64,000 bases of DNA from Planctomycetaceae bacterium (GTDB lineage: Bacteria; Planctomycetota; Planctomycetia; Planctomycetales; Planctomycetaceae), in NCBI GenBank assembly GCA_021732845.1, contig JAKFUF010000001.1, forward strand, positions 1 to 64,000, written 5' to 3'. Each line of letters opens with the position of its first letter. Position 1 is the first letter of the stretch. Of this stretch, positions 9,805 to 19,554 are shown piece by piece. A program made the position numbers and the translations under genes. The notes beneath the pieces are model-generated. The model was given only the letters and a program-made list of their open reading frames with translations. It made no database searches and was not told where the DNA came from.

Positions 9805-11436
9805 ATGTGTGCGGGACAACTCAGAAACGGATTTGCGGTCCTTGTCCCGCTGATTCTTGGTTGTCTGCACTCTCTGATTTGTTCAAACAGTCTCCATGCC
9901 GCGGACGGGGCTCCTGTCGAGGACCTTGCACCGGTTGTTCAAGCTGTGGACCGGTTGCTGGAGGCGCACTGGCAGGGGCAGAAGGTAACCCCTGCGGCAC
10001 CGGCTGATGATGCCACGCTGTTGCGTCGGGTGATGCTCGATCTGGCGGGGCGGATTCCCACGGTTCGCTCTGCCCGCGCGTTCGCCGCCGACAAGTCTCC
10101 TGAAAAGTTCGCCCGCGTCGTTCAGCAACTGGCCGAGGAGCCGGAGTTCGATCTGCACTTCGCCACGGTGCTGGATGAAGCGGTGCAGGGCCGGCACGCG
10201 GGCCACGCGGAGTTCGTCGATTATCTGCGGCGCTCCCTCCGGCAGCGGACTTCGTGGGACGCGCTGTTTCGCGAGTTGCTGGTGGGACCCTGGGACGGGG
10301 CCGAGCGGAAGGTCGCCAGCCGGTTTCTCAGTCAGCGGGCCAAGCAGCTCGACGTCCTGGCGGTCGATACGTCGCGGGCGTTTTTCGGCGTCGATATTTC
10401 CTGCGCGAAGTGCCACGACCATCCCCTGGCTCCCGATTGGACGCAGGACCATTTCTACGGGATGGTGGCGTTCCTCAATCGCACCACCAGCGGCGATGGC
10501 AAGGTTGGCGAGAAATCGGATGGCGAGGTCAAGTTTCTGGCGCGCGACGGCAAAGAGCGCACCGCCCCGATGATGTTCCTTTCCGGTCAGAAGGTTGATG
10601 AACCGGCGCTCGACAAATCAAAGCCCGCCCCGGCGTCTCCGTTCAGCCGGCGCGGCCAACTCGTTCAGGTCGCTCTCGAACAGAAGGCGTTTTTCCGAAA
10701 GTCGTTCGTCAACCGCGTCTGGGAGTATTTGTTCGGCAGGGGCCTGGTGCATCCCGTGGACCAGATGCATTCGGCCAATCCCGCGGCCGTTCCTGAGTTG
10801 CTCGATTTTCTGGCGCAAGACTTCGGCGAACACGGCTACGACATCCGCCGGCTGGTGACTGTACTCGTCTTGAGCCGGGAGTATCGCCTCGCCAGCGAAT
10901 GGCCGAGTGAGTCCCCCGCCCCGCCACCGGAACAGTTCGCCGTGGCCCGGTTGCGGCCGCTATCGCCGCGGCAGTTGGCGTTCTCGCTGCTCATCGCGCT
11001 GGGGGACGAAACACCCGATCGCGCTGCGGGTGAGCAGACACGCGTCGAACGGGTTCTGGGCGTCAGCGGCATCGCCCGCATTGAGTGGTACCTGGCGCTC
11101 GAACAGCAATCGGCCGAGCTGATTCCGGAACTCGATCCCCGGACGTCCGATTTCCAGACCAGCGTGCGTGAAGCGCTGTTCGTCTCAAACGCGCCGAACT
11201 TAAACCGGCTGGCAACAGCCACGGAAGCAAACCTGGCGGGGCGATTGTCCAAGATCAGCGAACCCGCACCGTTGATCGAGGCCGCATTCCAGGCGGTGCT
11301 GAGTCGTCCGCCGACGGCGGAGGAGATCACCATCACCACCACCTGGCTGGCCGAACAGGGGGCGGACCGCAAGCAGGCCTGTAAACAGCTCGTCTGGTCT
11401 CTCGCGACCTCCGCCGAATTCCGCTTCAACCACTGA
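9805..11436 (+). CDS. DUF1549/DUF1553 secreted protein (cassette 2)
   Basis: 543 residues from the ATG at 9805, chosen because a signal peptide (GFAVLVPLILGCLHSLI, cleavage near LHA) follows it directly; an ATG at 9766 in frame would add 13 polar residues and begin only a few bases after the inverted repeat. DUF1549 spans about residues 35-225 with ATLLRRVMLDLAGRIPT and ISCAKCHDHP. DUF1553 follows with FRKSFVNRVWEYLFGRGLVHP and ends SAEFRFNH. It is a diverged paralogue of the 4579 gene and is followed by DUF1501 and WD40 genes in the same order. Confidence 0.92.
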   Translation: MCAGQLRNGFAVLVPLILGCLHSLICSNSLHAADGAPVEDLAPVVQAVDRLLEAHWQGQKVTPAAPADDATLLRRVMLDLAGRIPTVRSARAFAADKSPEKFARVVQQLAEEPEFDLHFATVLDEAVQGRHAGHAEFVDYLRRSLRQRTSWDALFRELLVGPWDGAERKVASRFLSQRAKQLDVLAVDTSRAFFGVDISCAKCHDHPLAPDWTQDHFYGMVAFLNRTTSGDGKVGEKSDGEVKFLARDGKERTAPMMFLSGQKVDEPALDKSKPAPASPFSRRGQLVQVALEQKAFFRKSFVNRVWEYLFGRGLVHPVDQMHSANPAAVPELLDFLAQDFGEHGYDIRRLVTVLVLSREYRLASEWPSESPAPPPEQFAVARLRPLSPRQLAFSLLIALGDETPDRAAGEQTRVERVLGVSGIARIEWYLALEQQSAELIPELDPRTSDFQTSVREALFVSNAPNLNRLATATEANLAGRLSKISEPAPLIEAAFQAVLSRPPTAEEITITTTWLAEQGADRKQACKQLVWSLATSAEFRFNH

Positions 11437-11585
11437 CGGCCCCCAACGGTTCGATAGAACTCGTAACTCGTTTTCAAAACGATTGCCGTGGTGGTGATTT
11501 TGAGCGAGCAAACTTTAAGATTGGCAATTGGCTTGATGGATCGAGCAGTTTTGCCAGGAATCAAACGTTTCTTCTCATACCCCTG

Positions 11586-11605
11586 CCCCCCTTCTAAAAG
11601 GGGGG
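11586..11605. repeat. Short perfect hairpin upstream of the cassette 2 DUF1501 gene
   Basis: CCCCCCTT-CTAA-AAGGGGGG, an 8 bp perfect stem with a four-base loop, lies in the 192 bp gap 24 bp before the DUF1501 start. It could weaken readthrough or act on translation; there is no T-run after it, so a simple terminator is not indicated. Confidence 0.6.
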
Positions 11606-11628
11606 AGGTTGTTGATCGGGAGTTTTCC

Positions 11629-12912
11629 ATGTGGTCGAACGCATTAGATCCATTGCTGAGACGCAGGGCGTTCCTTCGCGGAACGCTGGCAGGCGCGGCG
11701 GCCCTGGGGTCGGCGGGGGTGAGTGTTGCCTTCGACGAACCCGCTGCCAAACCGTTGGCTGGGCCGACGAAGAATGTGTTGTTCATCTGGCTGGCGGGTG
11801 GGGCCAGCCAGTTTGAGATGTGGGATCCCAAGCCGGGGCGCGAAACTGGTGGGCCGTTTCGGACGATTCAGACCAGTATTCCCGGCTATCACATTGGCGA
11901 ACTGATGCCCAAGACAGCCGCGATGCTGCAACACGTGGCGGTAGTGCGGTCGCTCAATACCGAGATCAGCGAACACGAGCAGGCGGCCGACCTGATAAGT
12001 TCCGGCCGACCTGCGGAAGCGGGGCTGGAGTACCCGGAGATCGGCGTCCTGCTGGCGAAGGAACTGACCGTCCGCGAGACGCTGCTGCCCGACTATGTGT
12101 CGTGCTTCACCACGACCGAAGGCCGTCGCCGTCCGCGCGTCGGCTTCCTGAACGCGAAACACTCGCCGCTGCTCCTGGAGAAATCTCTACGGCCAGAGCA
12201 CCTGGACCTGCCGGCGGGTTTGAACGAGTCGCAGCACACATCGCGTGAAAGACTGCGGGAGCAGCTCAGTTCCCGGTTCGCCGCGCGGCGAGCCGGGGCC
12301 GAGCTGGCGAACGGTTACAACAGTGCCTTCGCGAAGGTGCGCGGGCTGATGCAGTCGGACACGCTGTTCAACCTCGAGAAGGAACCTGAAGCCGTTCGGC
12401 TGCGATATGGCAAGACTCCCTTCGGCGAGCAGTGTCTTCTGGCGCGTCGGCTGATCGAAGCGGGGGTGGGGGTGGTCAAAGTCGCGCGTGGGTTCTGGGA
12501 CAGCCACCACGACAATTTTGAAAGCCACCGCGAACTGGTCCCCGACTTCGATCACGTCTACAGCACGTTGCTCGCCGATCTCCACGAGCGCGGCCTCTTG
12601 AAGTCGACGCTGGTGATTGTGCTGTCGGAGTTCGGGCGCACCCCGGTGATCAACCAGGACGTCGGGCGCGATCACTACGCCACGGCCTGGTCGGTCGCCC
12701 TGGCCGGCAGCGGCGTCCGCGGCGGAACCGTGTACGGCAAGACCGACCCGGACGGCAAGACGGTGGTTGAAGGTCAGGCAAACGCCAGCGACCTGGCCGC
12801 GACGATCTACAAGGCCGCGGGCCTCGATCTGCACAAGGAATATCAGGCTGGCCTGCGACCGGTGCCGCTGGCGAAGGAAGATGCCCAGCCGATCGAGGGG
12901 ATCCTCGCATGA
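11629..12912 (+). CDS. DUF1501 protein, Tat-exported (cassette 2)
   Basis: 427 residues from the ATG at 11629. The frame is open further upstream, but this ATG is preceded by GGGAG and followed by a leader LLRRRAFLRGTLAGAAALG that fits a Tat signal. Core motifs: VLFIWLAGGASQFEMWD, GFWDSHHDNF, TLVIVLSEFGRTPVIN, GRDHYATAWS. The stop overlaps the WD40 start as ATGA (12909-12912), so translation of the two is probably coupled. It pairs with the DUF1549/DUF1553 protein just upstream. Confidence 0.93.
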   Translation: MWSNALDPLLRRRAFLRGTLAGAAALGSAGVSVAFDEPAAKPLAGPTKNVLFIWLAGGASQFEMWDPKPGRETGGPFRTIQTSIPGYHIGELMPKTAAMLQHVAVVRSLNTEISEHEQAADLISSGRPAEAGLEYPEIGVLLAKELTVRETLLPDYVSCFTTTEGRRRPRVGFLNAKHSPLLLEKSLRPEHLDLPAGLNESQHTSRERLREQLSSRFAARRAGAELANGYNSAFAKVRGLMQSDTLFNLEKEPEAVRLRYGKTPFGEQCLLARRLIEAGVGVVKVARGFWDSHHDNFESHRELVPDFDHVYSTLLADLHERGLLKSTLVIVLSEFGRTPVINQDVGRDHYATAWSVALAGSGVRGGTVYGKTDPDGKTVVEGQANASDLAATIYKAAGLDLHKEYQAGLRPVPLAKEDAQPIEGILA

Positions 12913-13970
12913 ACGCTGATCCCGCTGCCGTCGACCCGTCCAAGGTTGAACCTGCGAAGGTCAATCCATCCGCCTTCGATCCCACGCAGGCGAAGCTCGT
13001 TTCAAGCTGCAAAGCGCCGGGCACGTTGTATTGCCAGTGGTTCGACGAAGCTGGCAACAAACTCTACGGCGCGGGTTCCGACGGGGCATTGCATGTCGTC
13101 GACCTCTCGGCCGTGACGGAAGCGGCCACGAAGAAATGGCCGTTGCATGAGAACTATGTCACGGGGTTGGTGAAGCGCGAGGCGGTGTTCATCTCGAGCA
13201 GCTACGACCGCACGCTGGCGTGGACGGACGCCGAAACGGGCGTGCTCATCCGCCGCGTCCCCGCGCATGCTGGCTGGATCCGCGAGCTGGTCATGTCCGC
13301 AGACGGCCAGCGAGTCGTCACCGTCGGCGACGACATGCAGGTGAAAGTCTGGAACGCCCAGTCCGGCGAAGCGCTTTCGACTCTGTCTGGGCATGCCTCG
13401 CAGACCCCCGAAGGCTACGCCTCGGCCCTGTACGCCGTTGCCGTCAGCCCGAACGGCAGGCACATCGCCAGCGGAGACCGGGCTGGGGAAGTCCGCGTCT
13501 GGGACGTAGAGGCGGGCAAGCCAGCGGCGTCGTTTCGCGTCAGCGAGTTTTATACGTTCGACGCGCAGAAACGCGCCCGGGCGATTGGCGGCATTCGCGG
13601 CCTGGCGTTCTCGGCTGACGGGGCGCGCCTTGCCATCTCCGGCATCGGGCAGGTGACCAACGTCGACGGATTCGTCGGCCCCTGCCGCGTCGAAGTTTGG
13701 GACTGGCAAGGGGGCAAGCCAATCTTCGCGGGGAACGACAAGCATCAGGCCGTGCTCAACCACGTTGTGTTCTGCCAGACTGCCCCATGGATGATCGCGG
13801 CGGGTGGTGGTGACGGTGGCGGAGTCATCGCGTTCTGGAACCAGTCGTCCCCCATGCCGCAACATCTGGCCAACCCGAAGGGACACGTGCAGAGTTTCTG
13901 CCTGGACTCCGACAGCCGCCGCCTCTTCACGGCGGGACACGAAGGGTTTCAGATCTGGCAACTCGGATAG
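12909..13970 (+). CDS. WD40-repeat protein (cassette 2)
   Basis: 353 residues. Blades are visible as GALHVVDLS, RTLAWTDAETG, MQVKVWNAQSG, GEVRVWDVEAG, CRVEVWDWQGG, GVIAFWNQ and a final FQIWQLG, so six or seven blades close the propeller. The ATG overlaps the DUF1501 stop (ATGA). The first ~30 residues are Pro/Asp/Val-rich (PAAVDPSKVEP) and carry no signal peptide. With two exported partners and one cytoplasmic propeller, how the three products meet is unclear. Confidence 0.9.
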   Translation: MNADPAAVDPSKVEPAKVNPSAFDPTQAKLVSSCKAPGTLYCQWFDEAGNKLYGAGSDGALHVVDLSAVTEAATKKWPLHENYVTGLVKREAVFISSSYDRTLAWTDAETGVLIRRVPAHAGWIRELVMSADGQRVVTVGDDMQVKVWNAQSGEALSTLSGHASQTPEGYASALYAVAVSPNGRHIASGDRAGEVRVWDVEAGKPAASFRVSEFYTFDAQKRARAIGGIRGLAFSADGARLAISGIGQVTNVDGFVGPCRVEVWDWQGGKPIFAGNDKHQAVLNHVVFCQTAPWMIAAGGGDGGGVIAFWNQSSPMPQHLANPKGHVQSFCLDSDSRRLFTAGHEGFQIWQLG

Positions 13971-14228
13971 CGACGGCGCTCTCAAAACGCCGAAGGCAGC
14001 CAATGGAACGGTTCTTTCGTGTGTTTCGTGGTTGATGCTTCCGACAGTCCGTCAGGACTGTCACTACTGCTCCCGCCAATTCTCGACGCTTGGAGCGGGA
14101 AACAAATTCCGTACGATCCACAGACATTTGGTGGCTGGGCCGAAGCTGCGAATCAGGCAGATCACGATGGCGTTCATGGGAAGGTTGATTCCTCCCAGGC
14201 CGCCGTCACGTCCCCTGGTTTATCTCAT

Positions 14229-16826
14229 CTACGATTTTGGTTTTTCCACAGTCAGTTTGCGGCGGTGGATCTTCGTGCCATGAGCGATGTAGAGAGTGCT
14301 GAAATCGGGACCGGCGAGGATGCAGGTGGTGAGGGGCTGATCCTTGTCGGGCTTGGGAAGGACTCCGCACGGGCGGCCGGTTGGGTCGAAAACTTGCACG
14401 CCGAGTTCGCTTGTCACGTAAAAGCGGCCCACCTTGTCGACCGCCATGCCGTCACCTTTTGAGTTTTGGATGTATGGCGGTGGCTCGTTGAATTTGAACT
14501 CGCCGTTGGGGTCGATTGGCAGACGCATGGGCATCGTCGGCATCTTGGCGTCGAGCACTCCGCCCGCATTGACTCGAAACGTCCATGTGTGAGTCCCGCC
14601 GTAATCCGAGACCGTGAGTGTGCCGCCGTCGGGCGAGAGCGCGATGCCATTCGGTTTGTTGATGCCCTTGTCGGCGGCCGTGACTTCACCAGTGTTGGGA
14701 TTGATCCGAGTGACCTGTTGCGCTCCAGTCTCCGTGATGAGAATGAAGCCGTCGTTGGTGACCGCGAGGTCGTTTGGTTTCACGCCTTCCGCGACGGCCT
14801 TCACTTCGCCTGTGCTTGGGTTGATGGAAATCACGCGGTTCTTTGTTCCCTGACAGCCATAAAGCAGCGAGCCATCGGGATTGAATTCGAGGCCACTCAC
14901 GGACTCCCTGCAGATTTCCTGGCGAGTCCCATCGGTTGCGATGCGGATGATGGACGGAGCCTTCATATCGCAGAAGTAGAGGTTGCCGGCTTTGTCCGTG
15001 CACAGAGCATCCGCGAAGCCAAGCCCATCCGCGACCAATTCCCACGTCTCGCCCTGAATCAGCAGGTTGAGCAGCGTCAGGTCACCGCCGAGATCGCCGC
15101 GGGTGTCCAGCACCGGAGTGTGAGACTCCTTCCGCCAGAGCCACTTCATCGCCTCCGGGAATTTCGCGCCACCGAAATCGGCGTTGTGTGCATAGCCTTC
15201 GGCCCAGTCGAACCGAATGTCGTAACCCATGTATTTCAAAGCCGACGCCATCTGCTGATTGGCCCACGGCCAGCTTCCAAAGGCGTTGTCGACATCTCCG
15301 CTCGTGTCAGCCATGTACACGCGGATTGGTTTCGGTTCGGTCTTGCGAACCAGTGAGGGATAGACGTCACCGCCCCGCAGATTCGTGAAGCTGCCAACGC
15401 TCGAATAGACCTTGCGGAAAAAGTCGGTTCGCTCCCAGGCGGCGGTAAAGGCGCAGATCGCGCCGGAACTGGAGCCACCAATCGCGTGCATTTCCGGATC
15501 GTCCGAAATGGAATACTTCTTGCGCACCTCGGGGATGATCTCTTCCAGCAGGAACCGGACGTAGCGATCGCCGAGACCGTCGTACTCCAGGCTGCGATTC
15601 GAGTGCCGGCCCTGTTGGCGTGGCTTGTCTTTCTCGTGACCCGGATTGACAAAGATCGCGATCGTGGTGGGCATGTCGCCGCGCGCGATCAAGTTGTCGA
15701 ACACCGTCGTCACACGCCAGCGCCCGTTGACGTTTTTCATGCCCTCGCCATCTTGAAACACCATCAACGCCGCGGGCTTGTCGGCCTGGTATTGTGCCGG
15801 CACATACACCGACCAATCGCGGATTGTGTTGGCGAAGACTTTTGATTCCCAAGCGGGCATTTGCTCGACCGTCCCCTTGGGGACGCCGTCCTGCGCGACA
15901 GCATCCGGGTGCGGTTCCCAGGCGGGTTTCGTTTCGACGATCGGGAGGTTCGTGCTTTCGGCATTGTCATCCCACAGCCACTTCAAGGCTTCGGGCAACC
16001 CCTCACCGCCCCATTTGCCGCTGTGTCCCCCGTCGGTCATTTCCAGCTTGTACTTGTAGCCCGCGAATTGCAGCGCCGCGGCGAGTTCCTGATTCCCCAG
16101 TGGCCAGTTTCCATGCAAGTTGTTGAGGTCTTCGCGGCCATCTTGAAGGTAGACCTTGATCGCTTTCGGCTTGTCTTTCGTCTTGCGGACCAGCCCCGGA
16201 TAGGCCCAGCCACCGCGAATGTTGGTGAAGCTGCCGATGTGGCTCAGAACCTTGCCGAAGTGCTCCGGCTTTTCCCAGGCCACCGTGAAGGCGCAGATGC
16301 CGCTGGAAGAAATCCCACAGACCGCCCGTTTGGCAGGGTCGCTCGAAACATTCAGCCCCTTCAGCGCGACCGGCAGGAATTCGTCGATCATGAAGCTGGC
16401 GTAGCGATCTCCCATGGAGTCGTATTCGAACGACCGATTGCTGCGATCCTTCGCTCCCGTTACCGTCGGCGCGACGTTGCCCGGATTTACGAACACCGCG
16501 ACTGTGACCGGCATTTTCTTCTGATGAATGAGGTTGTCGAACACGACAGGTACGCGAAACCCGCCCGTCACATTCGAGTAACCGCCCCCATCCATGAACA
16601 CCATCAATGCGGCCGGTTCGTCGTCCTTGTATTGAGCCGGCACATAGACGCTGTAATCGCGCTTCGTCCCAGGAAAGGCCTGGCTGTCGCTGAACTGCCC
16701 TGAGGTCACTTTCCCCTGCGGCACGCCGGCCTGCACAACGCGATCCGGATGCTCCTGTGCCTCTGCTCGAACAACGAGGGCGACCAGGAAACACAGACAG
16801 ATCAAACCTTGCTTGAGATGCTTCAT
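14229..16826 (-). CDS. Secreted double esterase fused to an SMP-30/gluconolactonase-like propeller
   Basis: 865 residues from the ATG at 16826, chosen for the signal peptide LKQGLICLCFLVALVVRAEA just after it. Residues ~34-284 and ~309-564 are two tandem esterase-D-type (PF00756-like) domains, each with DRDYSVYVPAQY-type strands and a nucleophile elbow: GISSSG at 171-176 and GGSSSG at 450-455. Residues ~594-859 form an SMP-30-like beta-propeller (NLYFCDMKAPSIIRI, RINPNTGEV, LSPDGGTLTVSDYG). All three parts are usually separate proteins or pairs; a sugar ester or lactone substrate would fit, but is inference. It stands alone on the minus strand. Confidence 0.85.
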   Translation of the reverse strand: MKHLKQGLICLCFLVALVVRAEAQEHPDRVVQAGVPQGKVTSGQFSDSQAFPGTKRDYSVYVPAQYKDDEPAALMVFMDGGGYSNVTGGFRVPVVFDNLIHQKKMPVTVAVFVNPGNVAPTVTGAKDRSNRSFEYDSMGDRYASFMIDEFLPVALKGLNVSSDPAKRAVCGISSSGICAFTVAWEKPEHFGKVLSHIGSFTNIRGGWAYPGLVRKTKDKPKAIKVYLQDGREDLNNLHGNWPLGNQELAAALQFAGYKYKLEMTDGGHSGKWGGEGLPEALKWLWDDNAESTNLPIVETKPAWEPHPDAVAQDGVPKGTVEQMPAWESKVFANTIRDWSVYVPAQYQADKPAALMVFQDGEGMKNVNGRWRVTTVFDNLIARGDMPTTIAIFVNPGHEKDKPRQQGRHSNRSLEYDGLGDRYVRFLLEEIIPEVRKKYSISDDPEMHAIGGSSSGAICAFTAAWERTDFFRKVYSSVGSFTNLRGGDVYPSLVRKTEPKPIRVYMADTSGDVDNAFGSWPWANQQMASALKYMGYDIRFDWAEGYAHNADFGGAKFPEAMKWLWRKESHTPVLDTRGDLGGDLTLLNLLIQGETWELVADGLGFADALCTDKAGNLYFCDMKAPSIIRIATDGTRQEICRESVSGLEFNPDGSLLYGCQGTKNRVISINPSTGEVKAVAEGVKPNDLAVTNDGFILITETGAQQVTRINPNTGEVTAADKGINKPNGIALSPDGGTLTVSDYGGTHTWTFRVNAGGVLDAKMPTMPMRLPIDPNGEFKFNEPPPYIQNSKGDGMAVDKVGRFYVTSELGVQVFDPTGRPCGVLPKPDKDQPLTTCILAGPDFSTLYIAHGTKIHRRKLTVEKPKS

Positions 16827-17157
16827 CACCGGATTCCAATTTGTTGGCTGATGACGGCTGTGAACTGTTCCAGTTGACCATTCGGCTCTCCCTCCGAACC
16901 CAAAGGGAGCGGGCACAATTGATCCGCACCGAGACGAGCGCTTCGCGGGGATTCTAACGCAGGCCCGCACAAGACCGCCAATGTGGGGTCTAGCGGTTGA
17001 GTTTGGGATCAGCCACGCCACCATTGACGATGGCGGGCGGGAAGTCGCCCGGCAATGCTGGACGGTGGCTCGGCAAGGCGGACTTTGGGGAGGACGCCTA
17101 CGGCAGCCCCGCGATCGTGAGGGTGGATCTACCTGCGCACCAACGGCCCCCTGTCAA
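16827..17157. other. Gene-free stretch before the repeat tract
   Basis: 331 bp upstream of the double esterase. It should contain that gene's promoter. Long open frames here and through 19.3 kb arise from GC-rich repeats and show no conserved protein features. Confidence 0.5.
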
Positions 17158-18175
17158 CTCGCCGTCGTTGCTCTTCGGCGGGTGTGCCACCACGACCGCC
17201 GCCGCTTCGGCTAAAGCCAAAGCCACGTGGCATCGGCTTCAGCCGATGCGGCGCGTGTGGCACTGGAGAGATCGACCACGCAGTTGTGTGCCACGGGCTT
17301 TGCCGGCTTTGCCAGTGCGAGGGTCTGCCGACGTGCGTCTCCTAGAACTTCTAGTTGTCAGGTCGGGCGTGTGGCACTCGCGGACAAGGACGGACAGGCC
17401 AGAGCGGGGTGCCACTGGCCAGCCTGCTGCCCGCGAGCGCGTAACCCCGACAGCGGATGAAGAAGGCGGCGCAAGCCACCCATCCGCGCCAGGGGTTCCG
17501 CAGCGAGCAAGACTGACCCGCGAGCGAGGAACCCCGACAGCGGATGAGGAAGGTGGCGCAAGCCGCCCATCCGCGCCAGGGGTTCCGGAGCGAGCAAGAC
17601 TGACCCGCGAGCGAGTAACCCCGACAGCGGATGAGGAAGGCGGCGCAAGCCACCCATCCGCGCCAGGGGTTCCGCAGCGAGCAAGACTGACCCGCGGGCG
17701 AGGAACCCCGACAGAGGATGAGGAAGGCGGCGCAAGCCACCCATCCGCGCCAGGGGTTCCGCAGCGAGTACGACTGACCAGTGCGAACCTCTGGCGATGC
17801 CCCATTCGGAAAAATCCATCCTCAGATTGGCGAAGTCGGTCCCCGTTCCCACTGGCAGCCAAGCTGACCAGTGGCACACCACTCCGACAGCCCTTTTTGC
17901 CAATGCCACACCCGGCGAAAGCCACGTGGCATCGGCTTGAGCCTGTAAGGCTCATTCTGTCAGCCCAGGGCAAAGCCGGCAGTGCCGGCGACGCCCTGGG
18001 TCTGGGGGAGATGCCCGGCATTGACCCTGTAGGGGTCGTTCAATGTTCCAATCACCGGACATCCGGTTGCTCACAGAGCATACCGTCGGTGAACGGCCCC
18101 GACAGGGCCGGCGGTTCACCGGGCGACCGTTTCCCAGGCCATCGGCGGCGATGCCACCTCTGGCCTGGGCTGACA
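17158..18175. repeat. Copy 1 of a ~1 kb tandem duplication
   Basis: Matches 18209-19217 almost base for base with an offset of 1051 falling to 1045 after a 6 bp length change. It contains, in order: a hairpin CATCGGCT-TC-AGCCGATG, the palindrome CTAGAACTTCTAG, four 87 bp hairpin units, and a series of short hairpins with CTGT loops (GAGC-CTGTAAG-GCTC, GACC-CTGTAGG-GGTC, GGCC-CCGACAG-GGCC). No gene is supported inside. Confidence 0.9.
17443..17760. repeat. Four tandem 87 bp hairpin units (block 1)
   Basis: Units start at 17443, 17530, 17617 and 17704, exactly 87 bp apart. Each folds as AACCCC...CGGATG outer arms against CATCCG...GGGGTT, with an inner stem GGYGGC-GCAA-GCCRCC closed by a GNRA-type GCAA loop. 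The spacing sequence GCGAGCAAGACTGACCCGCG joins units. There are no unique spacers. Confidence 0.9.
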
Positions 18176-18208
18176 GAAACGGCCCTTCAGGCCGGAGACC
18201 CCTGTCAG

Positions 18209-19217
18209 CTCGCCGTCGTTGCTCTTCGGCGGGTGTGCCACCACGACCGCCGCCGCTTCGGCTAAAGCCAAAGCCACGTGGCATCGGCTTCAGCCGATGC
18301 GGCGCGTGTGGCACTGGAGAGATCGACCACGCAGTTGTGTGCCACGGGCTTTGCCGGCTTTGCCAGTGCGAGGGTCTGCCGACGTGCGTCTCCTAGAACT
18401 TCTAGTTGTCAGGTCGGGCGTGTGGCACTCGCGGACAAGGACGGACAGGCCAGAGCGGGGTGCCACTGGCCAGCCTGCTGCCCGCGAGCGCGTAACCCCG
18501 ACAGCGGATGAGGAAGGTGGCGCAAGCCGCCCATCCGCGCCAGGGGTTCCGGAGCGAGCAAGACTGACCCGCGAGCGCGTAACCCCGACAGCGGATGAAG
18601 AAGGCGGCGCAAGCCACCCATCCGCGCCAGGGGTTCCGCAGCGAGCAAGACTTACCAGAGGAACCCCGACAGCGGATGAAGCAGGCGGCGCAAGCCGCCC
18701 ATCCGCGCCAGGGGTTCCGGAGCGAGCACGACTGACCCGCGAGCGAGGAACCCCGACAGCGGATGAGGAAGGTGGCGCAAGCCACCCATCCGCGCCAGGG
18801 GTTCCAGAGCGAGCAAAGCTGCCCAGGGCGAAACTCTGGCGATGCCCCATTCAGAAAATCCATCGTCAGATTGGCGAAGTCGGTCCCCGTTCCCACTGGC
18901 AGCCAAGCTGACCAGTGGCACACCACTCCGACAGCCCTTTTTGCCAATGCCACACCCGGCGAAAGCCACGTGGCATCGGCTTGAGCCTGTAAGGCTCATT
19001 CTGCCAGCCCAGGGCAAAGCCGGCTTTGCCGGCGACGCCCTGGGTCTGGGGGGAGATGCCCGGCATCGACCCTGTAGGGGTCGTTCAACGTTCCAATCAC
19101 CGGAGATCCGGTCGCCCACAGGGCATGCCGTCGCTGAACGGCCCCGACAGGGCCGGGGGTTCACCGGGCGACCGTTTCCCAGGCCATCGGCGGCGATGCC
19201 ACCTCTGGCCTGGGCTG
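18209..19217. repeat. Copy 2 of the ~1 kb tandem duplication
   Basis: Begins in the same CTCGCCGTCG sequence as copy 1 and ends at TGGCCTGGGCTG. Differences are single bases, mostly in the second half. A shorter third piece of the family (GCTTCGGCTGAAGCCAAAGC) recurs near 19396. Between 19331 and 19359 a weak GC hairpin followed by TTTTTT could be a terminator in the plus direction. Confidence 0.9.
18494..18805. repeat. Four 87 bp hairpin units (block 2)
   Basis: Units start at 18494, 18581, 18662 and 18749; the third follows a shortened linker (81 bp). Inner stems vary as GGTGGC/GCCGCC, GGCGGC/GCCACC, GGCGGC/GCCGCC and GGTGGC/GCCACC, so some changes keep pairing (T-A or G-T) and some do not. 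Units in blocks 1 and 2 also alternate between the two variants, suggesting exchange between units. Confidence 0.9.
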
Positions 19218-19554
19218 CAGGCCGAAGACCCATATAAGTCCGGAATCCAACCAGGCGAGCGGGGTGACGTCCCCCGATCCGTTGCCGACAGTTCGGCGTC
19301 GGATGGGAAGCCACGAATCCCGGGGCTCACGCCGCCGGGCTCGGCTGCGGCGATTTTTTATGACGCGCAACTTCACTCCCGGCACTTATGACGCGCTTCG
19401 GCTGAAGCCAAAGCCACGGCCGGATCGTGGTATCCGCAATATTTTGAACAAAAATAAGAATAAACAGAGATTTTCTCTTGGATCGACACCTCCTCGCACG
19501 TCAAATGAGATGTGTACGTGTGTATCATGTCGGGGGCGGTTTGGAGGGTGCATC

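Noticed and set aside
14043-14062. Hairpin GACAGTCC-GTCA-GGACTGTC as a terminator for cassette 2
   Set aside because: The stem is perfect, but no T-run follows on either strand; it fits better as another dispersed hairpin.
17443-18805. CRISPR array
   Set aside because: Units are 87 bp and contiguous with near-identical linkers, so there are no unique spacers, and no cas genes are in the window.
16997-19314. Several 180-420 codon open frames on both strands in the repeat tract
   Set aside because: They are made of the hairpin repeats read in different frames (peptides such as GVPERARLTRE) and repeat between the two DNA copies; there is no unique domain or ribosome site.
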